From Streptomyces sp. NBC_01431 (lineage in GTDB: Bacteria; Actinomycetota; Actinomycetes; Streptomycetales; Streptomycetaceae), in contig NZ_CP109496.1 of NCBI RefSeq assembly GCF_036231355.1, positions 1,488,001-1,552,000 on the forward strand: a stretch of 64,000 nucleotides of DNA, in the 5' to 3' direction. Each line of letters opens with the position of its first letter. The first letter of the stretch is position 1. The position numbers and the translations under genes were made by a program. Positions 26,816 to 36,040 of the stretch are shown in pieces. Below the pieces are notes generated by a model, which was given only the letters and a program-made list of their open reading frames with translations, had not been told where the DNA came from and made no database searches.

Positions 26816-27246
26816 AAGTTCCTCACGAGAATCGTCTAGCAGTGCCAATCACTTTGCCAGAGTCAGCAGCCACCGTCCCACGGTTCAGCCACTCACCGGT
26901 GTGGATCCCAGCACCGGTAGGACATCCACGTCCCAGCCCAATCCCAGCACGGTACGGATGACCAGGGATGACGACAGGTGACGATGGGTCAGCTATCCCA
27001 GCACCATCCAAGCACGGGAAAACGCAAAGGACCCGACCCCGAAGAGCCGGACCCATCTGACCTGCATGTTTGCCATATCAGTGACGTGGTGATAAGTCAC
27101 CCGCTATACCCGGGTCGGCTTCCAACTGTCGAGCCCTGGAAGCCGATGGCCGAAATTCACTGACGGGCCGCCAGCCGACCCCGTGGCGCATTTCATGGTC
27201 CAAATTCTCCTTAGAGGGTAGCCGCGCACGCCCCTTGGAGATCACC
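26816..27246. promoter_or_regulatory. hsdM upstream region with repeated ATCCCAGCAC words
   Basis: About 430 bases between the divergent hsdM and recombinase-side genes. The word ATCCCAGCAC occurs at 26905, 26941 and 26995, i.e. 36 and 54 bases apart, multiples of 18. The rest is not coding. These may be protein-binding sites for control of the restriction operon. Confidence 0.45.
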
Positions 27247-27540
27247 GTGGACCAGCCGACGCACCCCTGCACTCCGAGACAGACCAATCGGCAAGAACAA
27301 CCTGCTGACCGCTGCTGCGATCGTCAGCCTGCTGCAGGGAAGCACGCCGATGGCTGTCCGTCCTCCACCACATCGGACCGGCCTCAGCTCCGCTGCCCAG
27401 CCACGGACCATACAGGCCGCCTCGAAGCGGTACTCCCGCACGAGCCTCCCGCTCTCACGCCCGCGACGGCGGCCGCACTCCTGCGGATCCTCCTGTCCAC
27501 GTACGAAACACAGGTCCGGAAGGCCCCCCGGCTGCCCTGA
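27247..27540 (+). CDS. possible small protein upstream of serine recombinase
   Basis: A frame of about 97 codons from a GTG, ending at 27540. The final third (RLEAVLPHEPPALTPATAAALLRILLSTYE) looks like a real amphipathic helical unit; the first two thirds are Pro/Thr/Arg rich and less convincing. Small genes just upstream of recombinases of this type are common. Support is modest. Confidence 0.35.
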   Translation: MDQPTHPCTPRQTNRQEQPADRCCDRQPAAGKHADGCPSSTTSDRPQLRCPATDHTGRLEAVLPHEPPALTPATAAALLRILLSTYETQVRKAPRLP

Positions 27541-27648
27541 GTCACGCCCTGGGTTCCAGCAGCCCCCAACTGGACCTTCTCGTCGATCAGAGGTACCACG
27601 GACGACCACCGGCCGCCGGTCGCACCACAATCTCTGCAGGAGTACGAC

Positions 27649-29337
27649 GTGACCCGATTCGCTTTCGCCGGACGCTGCTCGACCGAAGACCTCCAAGACC
27701 CGGAGGCGTCAAAGAACTGGCAACTCCTCCGGGCCAAAGGGCTGATCGAACCGGCCGGCGGCCGGATCGTGGCCGAGTACTTCGACTCCGGCCACTCACG
27801 CGCCCTGCCATGGAAGCGCCGGCCCCAAGCCGCAGCCCTCCTCCAGGACTTGCGCAACCCCGAGCGGGGGTTCGACGCCGTTGTCATCGGAGAGCCCCAG
27901 CGCACCTTCTACGGCAACCAGTTCGGCAACACCTTCCCCCTCTTCGTCCACTTCCACGTCCCCCTGTGGGTCCCCGAAGTCGGCGGACCGATCGACCCCG
28001 ACAACGAAGCCCACGACCTCGTCATGTCCGTCTTCGGCGGCATGAGCAAAGGCGAACGCAACCGCATCAAAATCCGGGTGCGCACCGCCATGGCCTCCCA
28101 GGCCCAGCTCGAAGGCCGCTTCCTCGGCGGACGACCGCCCTACGGCTACACGCTCGAAGACGCGGGCCCGCACCCCAACCCCGCCAAAGCCGCCGACGGC
28201 AAACGCCTGCACCGACTCGTACCCGACCACGCCGTCGCGGCAGGCGTCGTGCAGCGGATCTTCGCCGAGTACCTGCACGGCATGGGCTACCTGGCCATCG
28301 CCATCCGGCTCACCGACGACGGCATCCCCTGCCCATCCGCCCACGACCGAGCCCGCAACCCCCACCGCTCCGGCCTCGCCTGGTCGAAAAGCGCCGTCGC
28401 CACCATCCTCGCCAACCCCCGCTACACCGGCCATGAGGTGTGGAACAAACAGCGCAAGGACGAGGTCCTGCTCGACATCGACGACATCACACTCGGCCAC
28501 CACACCAAACAATCCTGGAACAAGCCCGACCAGTGGATCTGGTCCGCGCAACCGGTCCACGAACCACTCGTCAGCCTCGAGGACTTCAAAGCCGCCCAGG
28601 CGCAGCGCACCTCACGGCACGAGCGGCGCGACCACCCGCGGCCACCGCGCACCACCACGCACCCCTACCTGCTGCGCGGGCGCATGCGCTGCTCCATCTG
28701 CCGCCGCAAGATGCAAGGCAGCTTCAACAACGGCCACCCCCACTACCGTTGCCGCTACACCGCCGAGTACGCCCGCACCACAGCCCTCGATCACCCGCCG
28801 ACCATCTACGTCCGCGAGGACGCCGTACTCCCCCCGCTCGACGCATGGATCGCCCAGTCCTTCGCCCCCGCCCGGCTCGACCGGACCCTCCACGAACTCC
28901 AACGCAGCCAGGAGATCACGCTCACCACTGCCCCCGCGCTCGAAGTCGCCCGCATCACCATCGCCGACTGCGACCGCCGCATCGCCCACTACCGCGCAGC
29001 CCTCGACCGCGGCACCGACCCCGAACTCATCACCCGCTGGATCACCCAGACCCAAGCCGAGAAAGCAGCCGCCCAACGACAGCTCCACGAGACCGACCAG
29101 GCGCAGCGCACCGTGCTCACCGAGGACCAGATCCGCGAGCTGATCGAACAACTCGGCAACATTCACGCCGCCCTCGCCGCTCCCGCACCCGAAGACAAAC
29201 GGCAGCTCTACCTGGCCCTCGGGCTCCAGCTGACCTATTACGCAAAAGAGCGGATCGTGACCGTTGAGTCACAACCCGCTCTTCTATGTGCACAAACTCT
29301 GTGTCCGAGGGGGGACTTGAACCCCCACGCCCGATAA
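27649..29337 (+). CDS. large serine recombinase (integrase)
   Basis: 562 residues from a GTG. The N-terminal resolvase domain has the catalytic serine in GRCSTEDLQDPEAS (Ser11). It continues with GGMSKGERNRIKIRVRTAM, the recombinase domain (LGGRPPYGYTLED, NPRYTGHEVWNKQ) and a zinc-ribbon (LLRGRMRCSICRRKMQ ... HYRCRY), then a coiled coil. The last codons (CPRGDLNPHAR) are the translation of the 3' half of the tRNA-Leu on the other strand, so the gene ends within the attachment site. It probably integrates and excises the island to its left. Confidence 0.92.
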   Translation: MTRFAFAGRCSTEDLQDPEASKNWQLLRAKGLIEPAGGRIVAEYFDSGHSRALPWKRRPQAAALLQDLRNPERGFDAVVIGEPQRTFYGNQFGNTFPLFVHFHVPLWVPEVGGPIDPDNEAHDLVMSVFGGMSKGERNRIKIRVRTAMASQAQLEGRFLGGRPPYGYTLEDAGPHPNPAKAADGKRLHRLVPDHAVAAGVVQRIFAEYLHGMGYLAIAIRLTDDGIPCPSAHDRARNPHRSGLAWSKSAVATILANPRYTGHEVWNKQRKDEVLLDIDDITLGHHTKQSWNKPDQWIWSAQPVHEPLVSLEDFKAAQAQRTSRHERRDHPRPPRTTTHPYLLRGRMRCSICRRKMQGSFNNGHPHYRCRYTAEYARTTALDHPPTIYVREDAVLPPLDAWIAQSFAPARLDRTLHELQRSQEITLTTAPALEVARITIADCDRRIAHYRAALDRGTDPELITRWITQTQAEKAAAQRQLHETDQAQRTVLTEDQIRELIEQLGNIHAALAAPAPEDKRQLYLALGLQLTYYAKERIVTVESQPALLCAQTLCPRGDLNPHAR

Positions 29338-29340
29338 AGG
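29287..29340. other. probable chromosomal attachment site in tRNA-Leu 3' end
   Basis: The recombinase gene terminates inside the tRNA-Leu 3' half, the classic layout where an element restores the end of a tRNA upon integration. The matching copy expected at the far end of the island was not seen within 1-29300, so it should lie left of the window. The exact core is not known. Confidence 0.55.
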
Positions 29341-29386
29341 GCACTAGCACCTCAAGCTAGCGCGTCTGCCATTCCGCCACCCGGAC
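29302..29386 (-). tRNA. tRNA-Leu (anticodon GAG)
   Basis: An 85-base cloverleaf on the minus strand with the long variable arm of class II tRNAs. Acceptor 5' GTCCGGG pairs with CTCGGAC, discriminator A; the anticodon stem CTAGC/GCTAG holds the loop TTGAGGT with anticodon GAG (codons CUC/CUU). The T arm is GGGGGTTCAAGTCCCCC. CCA is not encoded. Its 3' half overlaps the end of the serine recombinase. Confidence 0.95.
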
Positions 29387-29485
29387 AAGGTGTTGTCTTC
29401 GCGGGGCGTTCCCCGCGGCGACATAGAGAACTCTACCAGGGGTTCGAGGTGCCGTTCACCTGCATATTGCGTGGTCAGGCGAGCG

Positions 29486-29953
29486 TCACCCCTTGTTGGC
29501 GGCGGTCCAGTCCTCGTTCGCCTGCCACGCGTACAGAGTGTCCCCGTCCATGTACGCGTAGTACAGGTCGCAGCGGGCGGTGGTGCGGGCCTCGGCGTGC
29601 TTGGGGAACCAGGGCGGCTTGATCGCCGGGGGTCGCGGGGGCGTGGCCGGCTGGTGGGGTTTGCAGGTGGCGGGAAGGGCGGCTGAGCGCAGGGTGGCCT
29701 TCAGGAGGCGGTCGCCGCCGGTCGTCTTCATCGCGTACTCGATGTGCCTCGCCTCGTCCGGAAGCCAGCGCGGTACGGACGCCCGGTCGTGCTTCGCCTC
29801 CTTGCCGGAGTGGTAGGAGGAGGCCTCGTCGTGGCGGTTCTGGTACCAGTCCTTCGCGGCCGGTACGGCCACGAAGGCCGCGAAGCCCAGAGCCACCGCG
29901 ACCGAGGCGACGGCGAGGACAAGGGTCCGGGTCTTGGGGCGGGCGGCGGTCAT
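29486..29953 (-). CDS. conserved single-pass membrane protein
   Basis: 155 residues. A basic start (MTAARPKTRT) and one transmembrane helix (LVLAVASVAVALGFAAFVAVPA) anchor a Pro-rich extracytoplasmic part with WLPDEARHIEYAMKTTGGDRLLK and a C-terminal CDLYYAYMDGDTLYAWQANEDW. Not assigned to a known family. First gene on the chromosomal side of the tRNA; nothing connects it to the island. Confidence 0.75.
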   Translation of the reverse strand: MTAARPKTRTLVLAVASVAVALGFAAFVAVPAAKDWYQNRHDEASSYHSGKEAKHDRASVPRWLPDEARHIEYAMKTTGGDRLLKATLRSAALPATCKPHQPATPPRPPAIKPPWFPKHAEARTTARCDLYYAYMDGDTLYAWQANEDWTAANKG

Positions 29954-30115
29954 GGGGCTCCTCGGCTCGGCAGGTCGTCGTCAGCGGGATGTTTTCCATT
30001 CTTCGGGCGCCGGTGTGCCGATTCGTACGCCGTGAGGACCAATGTGTGTACGACTGTGGGACCACACGGCGGCGCGGAGAGCTGCGAGCCGGAGCCCGGC
30101 TCTAGCCTTCGCCGG

Positions 30116-31423
30116 GTGGACACGGGCAAGGGATACCGGCGGCCGCGGGCGTTGTCGCCGCTGCGGGAGCATCTGCGCGACACCTTCTGGTTCGCGCCGA
30201 CCGCGGCGATGGTGCTGACCTTCGCACTGTGGACCGGCGTGTCCGAGGCCGACGCGGCCATCATTCGGATGCTCCAGGACCGTCAGGCCTACGACGAGGT
30301 CACCGAGCTCATCCGGCTCGTCGACGACGCCAAGACCGTGATCACCACGGTCAGCTCGGCGATGATGACCTTCATCGGAGTCGTGTTCAGCATTTCGCTG
30401 GTCGCCGTCCAGATGGCCAGTGGGCAGTCGCCGCGGGTCGTGCGGATCTTCGTGCGGTCCCGCATCACCAAGCTGACCTTCGCCGTCTTCCTGGCCACTT
30501 TCACGCTGACGCTGCTCGTGCTCACCTCGTTCGACAGCGAGACCGACCCCCGTCTGGTGACCAGCGTTCCGTTTCTGCAGAGCGCTTTCACGCTCCTGAT
30601 GGTCGCGCTGAGCCTGTTTCTCTTCATCGCGTACGTGAACTCGACGCTCCGGCTCATGCGGGTCGGGCATGTGGTCGACCGGATCACCGGAGAGGCGTTG
30701 CGCGTGGTGGACAAGATGCCGCGCGGCGATGTCGGCGGGCTGCCCTTCGGGCCGGAGACGGCCCGGATCGGGTACAGCGGGCGCGGCGGGGTGCTGCGGG
30801 ACGTGAACATCGCCCGGCTCGTCCGGGCAGCCCGGCGCCATGGCGTGGTGCTCCGGCTGATCCCCCGGATCGGGGACTTCGTGGTGGCGGGCACTCCGCT
30901 GCTCGCGGTGCACGGGGGTGAGAAGGCTCCCTCGCTCCGCGGGCTGCGGTACACGGTGTCGGTGGGTGTGGAGCGTACGTTCCACCAGGATCTGGGGTTC
31001 GGGCTGCGGCAGCTCGGCGACATCGCGCTGCGGGCCCTGTCGCCCGCCATCAACGACCCGACCACCGCCGTGCAGTGCCTGGACCGGATCGTCCAGCTCC
31101 TGACGGCGCTGGTGAACCGGCCGCTCGGGGCGGTGGGACACCGGGACGGCAAGGGAGAGGTGCGGCTCGTTCAGAACGTGCCGGACTGGGCCGATCTCGT
31201 TGATCTGAGCTTCTCCGAGATCCGGCTCTGCGCGGTCGGAAGTCCCCAGGTCACCCGGCGGATCGCGGCCGGGCTCGACGATCTGCTGCGGATCGCGCCC
31301 GAGGCCCGGCGCGCGCCCCTGTTGCGGCACCGGGCGCTGCTCGGGCAGGCCGTGACGCTCGCGGTGCCTCAATCCTCGGAGTGTGCCTTCGCGCTGGAGC
31401 CGGACCGGCAGGGGATCGGATGA
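30116..31423 (+). CDS. DUF2254-type integral membrane protein
   Basis: About 435 residues from the GTG at 30116. Four hydrophobic segments are visible near residues 25-45, 85-105, 118-140 and 155-180, followed by a cytoplasmic domain with VVLRLIPRIGDFVVAGTPLLAVHG and RALSPAINDPTTAVQCLDRI, the signature of DUF2254 proteins. These are widespread in actinobacteria; function unknown. The start is uncertain: an upstream in-frame stretch reads as intergenic. Confidence 0.8.
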   Translation: MDTGKGYRRPRALSPLREHLRDTFWFAPTAAMVLTFALWTGVSEADAAIIRMLQDRQAYDEVTELIRLVDDAKTVITTVSSAMMTFIGVVFSISLVAVQMASGQSPRVVRIFVRSRITKLTFAVFLATFTLTLLVLTSFDSETDPRLVTSVPFLQSAFTLLMVALSLFLFIAYVNSTLRLMRVGHVVDRITGEALRVVDKMPRGDVGGLPFGPETARIGYSGRGGVLRDVNIARLVRAARRHGVVLRLIPRIGDFVVAGTPLLAVHGGEKAPSLRGLRYTVSVGVERTFHQDLGFGLRQLGDIALRALSPAINDPTTAVQCLDRIVQLLTALVNRPLGAVGHRDGKGEVRLVQNVPDWADLVDLSFSEIRLCAVGSPQVTRRIAAGLDDLLRIAPEARRAPLLRHRALLGQAVTLAVPQSSECAFALEPDRQGIG

Positions 31424-31472
31424 CACTCCCCGGCCGGTCCGAAACGGAGAAGGCGAAGGTGGCGCAAGACCT

Positions 31473-31670
31473 GCCCCGGCCCCGCTCCCCCGCCGGTCGG
31501 GGGCTGCGTGCCTCGGGCGCCAACCCCCGTTACGGGATCAGCCGGTAGTCGGGGAAGTTGCCCGGGCCCCGCTCCCCCGCCGGTCAGGGGCTGCCTGCCT
31601 CGGGCCCCAACCCCCCTTACGGGATCAGCCGGTAGTCGGGGAAGTTGCCCGGGGCCCGCTCCCCCGCCGG
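31473..31670. repeat. 87-bp tandem repeat spanning the end of the aldehyde dehydrogenase gene
   Basis: A unit of 87 bases begins at 31473, 31560 and 31647 (third copy partial, to ~31670). Each complete unit contains TTACGGGATCAGCCGGTAG, the complement of the last codons and stop of the aldehyde dehydrogenase, so the gene's tail and the adjoining spacer are duplicated twice downstream. Copies differ by a few bases. Confidence 0.9.
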
Positions 31671-33167
31671 GCCCTCGGTCACGGCCCGTACCAGGAGGTC
31701 CCCGCCGACGAAGGCGCCTCGCCAGGACGCTCCGTATCCGCCGAACAGTTCCTCCCGGTCGCCCCGTGAACGGGGTTTGCCACGGCCCACCTTGAACGCC
31801 CGTATCTGCGGGGCCAGTCGGTCGTAGGTGTCCGGATCGTCGGTTGACAGGGTGGCCACCAGTGCTCCGTTGGACGCGTTCATGGCGGCGAGCAGTTCGG
31901 CCTCGGTGTCGACCAGGACGATCGTGTCGACCGGGCCGAACGGTTCCGCGTGGAACAGCGGCGAGGACGGCGGCGGGTTGAGCAGGGTGACCGGCGCCAG
32001 ATAGGCGCTGGTGTCCTGGCCGGGCAGGAATCGGCCATCGGACAGGGACGCCCGGTGCAGCGGGACGGCGCCCCGGTCGACGGCCTCGGCCACCTGGTCG
32101 CTCAGCTCCTTGGCCTTGGCCGCGTTGATGAGCGGGCCGAAGTCCAGTTCCGGCAGGGGGTCTTGGGGGTCATCCACGGCCAGGGGGTGCCCGGCGCGTA
32201 CGGAGCGTACGGCCGGCAGGTAGGCGGCCAGGAACTGATCGAACAGGGTGCGCTGGACGACGAACCGGGGGTAGGCGGTGCAGCGCTGCTTGCCGTAGTC
32301 GAAGAGCTTGGGGATGACACAGGCGAGCCCGGCCCAGTCGGTGAAGTTCCAGATGCCCCAGGTGTTCAGGCCCTCCTGTTCCGGGATGTGCGGTTTGCCG
32401 AGGTCGGCCACGGCGGTGGCGATGCGGGCGCCGGTGTCGCGGCCGCCGACGAAGGAGACGCAGCCGATCTCCGGGGAGCGGACGAGTGCCTCGGAGAGCT
32501 CGCCTCCGCTGCCGCTCACCAGGGTGACCGGAATGCCCTCGCGCACGGCGAGCGCACTGGCCAGGGTGAGGCAGGCGACGCCGCCGTCGGTCGGGGTCTT
32601 CGCGATCACGGCGTTACCCGCGAGCGCTTGGACCAGCATCGCGTGAACGAGTACCGACATCGGGTAGTTCCAGCTCGCGATGTTGGACACCGGGCCGGGC
32701 AGCGGGGTCCGGCCCGCCAGCATCACGTCGATGTTCTCGACGTACCAACGCACCCCGTCGATGGCGCGGTCGACGTCCGCCGTGGCCAGCCGCCAGGGTT
32801 TGCCGATCTCCCACACGAGGAGCAGGGCGAGCAGCTCGCGGTGTCCGGTCAGCGCGTCGAGCGTGGCGCCGACGCGGGCACGGCGCTCGGCGAGCGGGAC
32901 GTGCCGCCAGGCGCGGTGCTGGTCGAGTGCGGCCCGTACGGCCTGTTGCGCGGCGGGTCCGTCGAGACGGGGCGGGCCGACGATGGGGCTCGCGTCGAGA
33001 GGGCTGGTGGCGGCCAGGACGCGACCATCGGCGTGCCACCGGCCGTCCCAGAGGTTCAGGACTCGGTCGTCCCTGAAGGCCTCGGGGGCGGCGGCGAGGC
33101 TGCGCCGCCAGGCATCCTGCCAAGCGGTGCCGGGCTTGAGGGTGAGGGGGGCGGGGGTGGGTGCCAT
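31617..33167 (-). CDS. aldehyde dehydrogenase family protein
   Basis: 516 residues from the ATG at 33167 (GGAGATC ribosome site). It is an NAD(P)-dependent aldehyde dehydrogenase fold: Rossmann region GNAVIAKTPTDGGVACLTLA, SFVGGRDTGARIA, and the catalytic Cys in YGKQRCTAYPRFVV. The usual ELGGK block is replaced by EQEGLNTWGIWNF, marking a divergent subgroup found in actinobacteria; substrate unknown. Its 3' end is duplicated in tandem. Divergent from the region leading to the LtrA gene. Confidence 0.85.
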   Translation of the reverse strand: MAPTPAPLTLKPGTAWQDAWRRSLAAAPEAFRDDRVLNLWDGRWHADGRVLAATSPLDASPIVGPPRLDGPAAQQAVRAALDQHRAWRHVPLAERRARVGATLDALTGHRELLALLLVWEIGKPWRLATADVDRAIDGVRWYVENIDVMLAGRTPLPGPVSNIASWNYPMSVLVHAMLVQALAGNAVIAKTPTDGGVACLTLASALAVREGIPVTLVSGSGGELSEALVRSPEIGCVSFVGGRDTGARIATAVADLGKPHIPEQEGLNTWGIWNFTDWAGLACVIPKLFDYGKQRCTAYPRFVVQRTLFDQFLAAYLPAVRSVRAGHPLAVDDPQDPLPELDFGPLINAAKAKELSDQVAEAVDRGAVPLHRASLSDGRFLPGQDTSAYLAPVTLLNPPPSSPLFHAEPFGPVDTIVLVDTEAELLAAMNASNGALVATLSTDDPDTYDRLAPQIRAFKVGRGKPRSRGDREELFGGYGASWRGAFVGGDLLVRAVTEGPAGERAPGNFPDYRLIP

Positions 33168-34016
33168 GTCTGGATCTCCGCTCTCGGTGCACGGTCGGGG
33201 CGGGGTGTGCGATGGCGCTGTTACCGGACGGTAGTGAGCCGGACGGGCGTTGGCACGCACGCGGCGTGAAGTATGAGTGACGTCACGTGATCACGGGCGG
33301 GGGTGCGGATGAGGGTGAGGGTGAGGGCTTGGGTGCGAGCTCGCGCTCGGGCACGGGTGAGGCGGGGGCTCGGGTGAGGCGCGGGCTCGGGCTCATGGCG
33401 GGCGCGGGCACGCACTCATGGCGGGCGCGGGCACGTGCTCATAACGGGCGCGGGCACAGGCTCGCCCACCCCTCGGCCGTGCCCCAACAAGCTTGCTGCG
33501 AAGTAGGGTTGCTGCCCGGCGCGCCCTTCCGGCGAGCGCTAAGCCCCTTCCCTCCGCGACCCGGACGAGCGAGTTGACCGAGGCACGACCGCATCCCCAT
33601 CGGCGCGACCGCCAGGAAGACCCGGGCCGAGCAGCCAGGACGCGTTGGGCGTACAACTCCACTCCAGAATTGGCCAGTTGAGCCGACGCCGCCTTCCGGA
33701 AGACGTGGCCCTTGCCTCCCTGCCGGTGAACCTGGCATGCCGTCAGTTCAGCGGCTGCCGAGGCCGCAGCGGGTTTCACTCCGCACGCTTGCCGCGACCG
33801 CGTGCCTTCACCTGGCAACACCCTCGCCGCAACCCTCGGCTTCGGCGCCGTAGGCCCGACACATCGTGGCCCCAATCCCAGACCCAGCACCGGGAGTTGG
33901 CGTAAGCCCACATGTGCGCGGCTCCACCCCGGAACCGAGACGGGCCGGGGCCACTGTCGCGCGCTCGGCTAGGGTGTCGGCCGCACATCCGTACGACATG
34001 CCTGCTGGGGGAACGT
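33168..34016. other. 849-bp intergenic region with 23-bp tandem repeat
   Basis: No gene supported; frames here are short, overlap each other and read as low-complexity. A tandem repeat at 33392-33460 is listed separately, preceded by G-rich degenerate words GGGTGAGG. The right end should carry the LtrA promoter. Confidence 0.4.
33392..33460. repeat. three 23-bp tandem repeats
   Basis: Units start at 33392, 33415 and 33438 with the core CTCATGGCGGGCGCGGGCAC (third copy CTCATAAC). A minisatellite in non-coding DNA. Confidence 0.8.
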
Positions 34017-35201
34017 ATGTCTGCCGTCGACGGCATGACGGCGGGGGCCGGGAGCGCCGCCGGGCGCCGGGTCTCCACCTTGGAGCTCTTCTTCGACCTC
34101 GTCTTCGTCTTCACGATCACACAGCTGACCGTGCTGCTCACGCACGACCTCTCGTTCGCCCAGGCGGGCCGGGTGCTGCTGATCTTCGCCGTCCTGTTCT
34201 GGATGTACGGGGCCTACGCCTACCTCACCAACCAGGTGCCGCCGGAGACCAACGCCCGCCGCATTCCGCTGATCCTCGGCATGTGCGGCTTCTTGACCTG
34301 CGCCCTGGCCATACCTGGCGTGTTTACCACCAACGGCGTCGCGTTCGGGCTCGGCTTCCTCCTGGTCACCGTCGTGCACAGCGCGCTCTACGCGCTGCTG
34401 CACGGGCGGTACGTCCTCAGTTTCGCGCTGACCAATGTGCTCGCGGCGCTGTGCGTGACGGCGGCGGGCACCGTCAGCGGGCGGGCGGCCGAGGGGCTGT
34501 GGCTGGCCGCGCTGGTGCTTCAGAACATCACTCCCATCCTGTCCAGCCGCATCAGCGCCGACGTGAACGGCGAGCGTGTGCCCGTCACGGGGCGGGTCGG
34601 CGGCCTCGACCCGGCGCACTTCGTGGAGCGGCACGGGCTGCTCCTGATCGTCGCGTTCGGCGAGTCCGTCATCGCCATCGGCGTCGGTTCCGGCGAACTC
34701 AAGCTGGACTGGGGGATGTTCGGCGGGGTGGCTCTCGCGCTCGCCCTGGCTACGGCACTGTGGTGGACGTACTTCATCCGGGACGAGGAGGCCGCCGAGG
34801 CGGCGCTGCGGGCCGCGTCCGGGCTCAGCCGGTTCCGGCTGACGATGCTCGCCTACTACTACAGCTTCGTGCCGATGCTGCTCGGTGTCGCGGTGCTCGC
34901 GGCCGGGGTCAAGAAGTCCATCGGGCAGCTGCCCGAGCACCTGCCGACCGCGCCTGCCGTCGCCCTGGCCGGCGGGGTGGCGCTGTTCCTCGCGGGCAAT
35001 GCCGCCTTCCGTGCGACGCTGCGCATCACACCGCTGCGTTTCCGCGCCGGCGCCGCGGTGGTCGCGCTCGCCACCGTGCCGCTCGGCACGCACGTCTCCT
35101 CCCTCGCCGAACTGGTCGCCCTGGTGCTCGCACTGGTCATGATGCTGCTCGCTGAAGCACGATGGGCGCCTTGCACCCATGACGAGAGGGGAAGCGCATG
35201 A
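34017..35201 (+). CDS. low temperature requirement protein A (LtrA) homologue
   Basis: 394 residues from the ATG at 34017. The opening VSTLELFFDLVFVFTITQLTVLL is the LtrA (PF06772) signature; about ten hydrophobic segments follow. It carries the conserved FVERHGLLLIVAFGESVIAIG. LtrA proteins are polytopic membrane proteins named for cold-sensitive growth in Listeria; their molecular function is not known. Overlaps the following reductase gene by ATGA, so the two are cotranslated. Confidence 0.9.
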   Translation: MSAVDGMTAGAGSAAGRRVSTLELFFDLVFVFTITQLTVLLTHDLSFAQAGRVLLIFAVLFWMYGAYAYLTNQVPPETNARRIPLILGMCGFLTCALAIPGVFTTNGVAFGLGFLLVTVVHSALYALLHGRYVLSFALTNVLAALCVTAAGTVSGRAAEGLWLAALVLQNITPILSSRISADVNGERVPVTGRVGGLDPAHFVERHGLLLIVAFGESVIAIGVGSGELKLDWGMFGGVALALALATALWWTYFIRDEEAAEAALRAASGLSRFRLTMLAYYYSFVPMLLGVAVLAAGVKKSIGQLPEHLPTAPAVALAGGVALFLAGNAAFRATLRITPLRFRAGAAVVALATVPLGTHVSSLAELVALVLALVMMLLAEARWAPCTHDERGSA

Positions 35202-36040
35202 TCCTGGTGACCGGGGCGACGGGGAACGTCGGGTCCGAACTGGTCCGGATTCTGGGCGAGTTGCTCGGCGGTACCGGCGAGGAGGTACATGCGCTCAGCC
35301 GTTCCGGAAGCCCGGCGGGCCTGCCCGCGAACGCGCGGGCGGTGGCCGGTGACCTCAACCGGCCCGAGTCCTTCGCCGCCTCCCTCGCCGAGGCACGCGC
35401 ACTGTTCCTGCTGCCCGGCTACGAGAACATGGCGGCGACGCTGGCCGCCGCCCGCGCGGGCGCGGCCGAACGCGTGGTGCTGCTCTCCGGCGGCTCGGCG
35501 GGCGGCGGCGACCTCACGAACGCGGTGTCCCGCTACATGATCGAGTCCGAAACGGCGGTACGGGAGTCGGGACTGCCGTGGACGATCCTGCGCCCCCGGA
35601 TGTTCATGTCCAACTCCCTTGAATGGACTGAGCGGTTGAGACAGGGCGATGTGGTGCGGGCGCCCTTCGCGGACGTACGGGCCGCGGTGGTCGACCCGTA
35701 CGACATCGCCGCGTGCGCGGCCGTGGCGCTCAACGGCGCGGACCACGAGGGGCGGATCCACACCCTCTCCGGTCCCGAGTCACTGCTGCCCGCCGACCGG
35801 GCGCGCATTCTCGGCGAGGTACTCGGCCGCGAGCTCCACCTCGAGGGCGTCCCCGACGACGAGGCGTACAAGGAGATGTCGGCGCGGATGCCGGTGCCGT
35901 ACGTCGACGCGTTCTTCAGCTTCTACGTGGACGGCACGCTCGACGAGTCGGGTGTGGTGGACACGGTGCGCGAGGTCACGGGACGCGAGCCGCGCACGTT
36001 CCGGCAGTGGGCCGAGGCGCACGCCGACGCGTTCCGGTAG
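35198..36040 (+). CDS. NmrA-like NAD(P)-binding protein
   Basis: 280 residues. Starts with a Rossmann dinucleotide motif (ILVTGATGNVGSELV) and matches the NmrA/SDR-atypical group, lacking the YxxxK catalytic pair; AERVVLLSGGSAGGG and LPWTILRPRMFMSN are typical. Likely binds NAD(P)H and acts as redox sensor or quinone/isoflavone-type reductase. Translationally coupled to LtrA. Confidence 0.88.
   Translation: MILVTGATGNVGSELVRILGELLGGTGEEVHALSRSGSPAGLPANARAVAGDLNRPESFAASLAEARALFLLPGYENMAATLAAARAGAAERVVLLSGGSAGGGDLTNAVSRYMIESETAVRESGLPWTILRPRMFMSNSLEWTERLRQGDVVRAPFADVRAAVVDPYDIAACAAVALNGADHEGRIHTLSGPESLLPADRARILGEVLGRELHLEGVPDDEAYKEMSARMPVPYVDAFFSFYVDGTLDESGVVDTVREVTGREPRTFRQWAEAHADAFR

Noticed and set aside
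27211..27696. 161-codon minus-strand frame before the recombinase
   Set aside because: Irregular composition, no ribosome site and antisense to the recombinase start.
1..29300. second attachment copy of the tRNA-Leu 3' end inside the window
   Set aside because: I could not find the GGGGGACTTGAACCCCC word elsewhere in the left part, so the other end probably lies outside.
29981..31426. 481-codon minus-strand frame over the DUF2254 gene
   Set aside because: Full of Pro/Gln/His/Arg runs typical of antisense frames; no recognisable fold.
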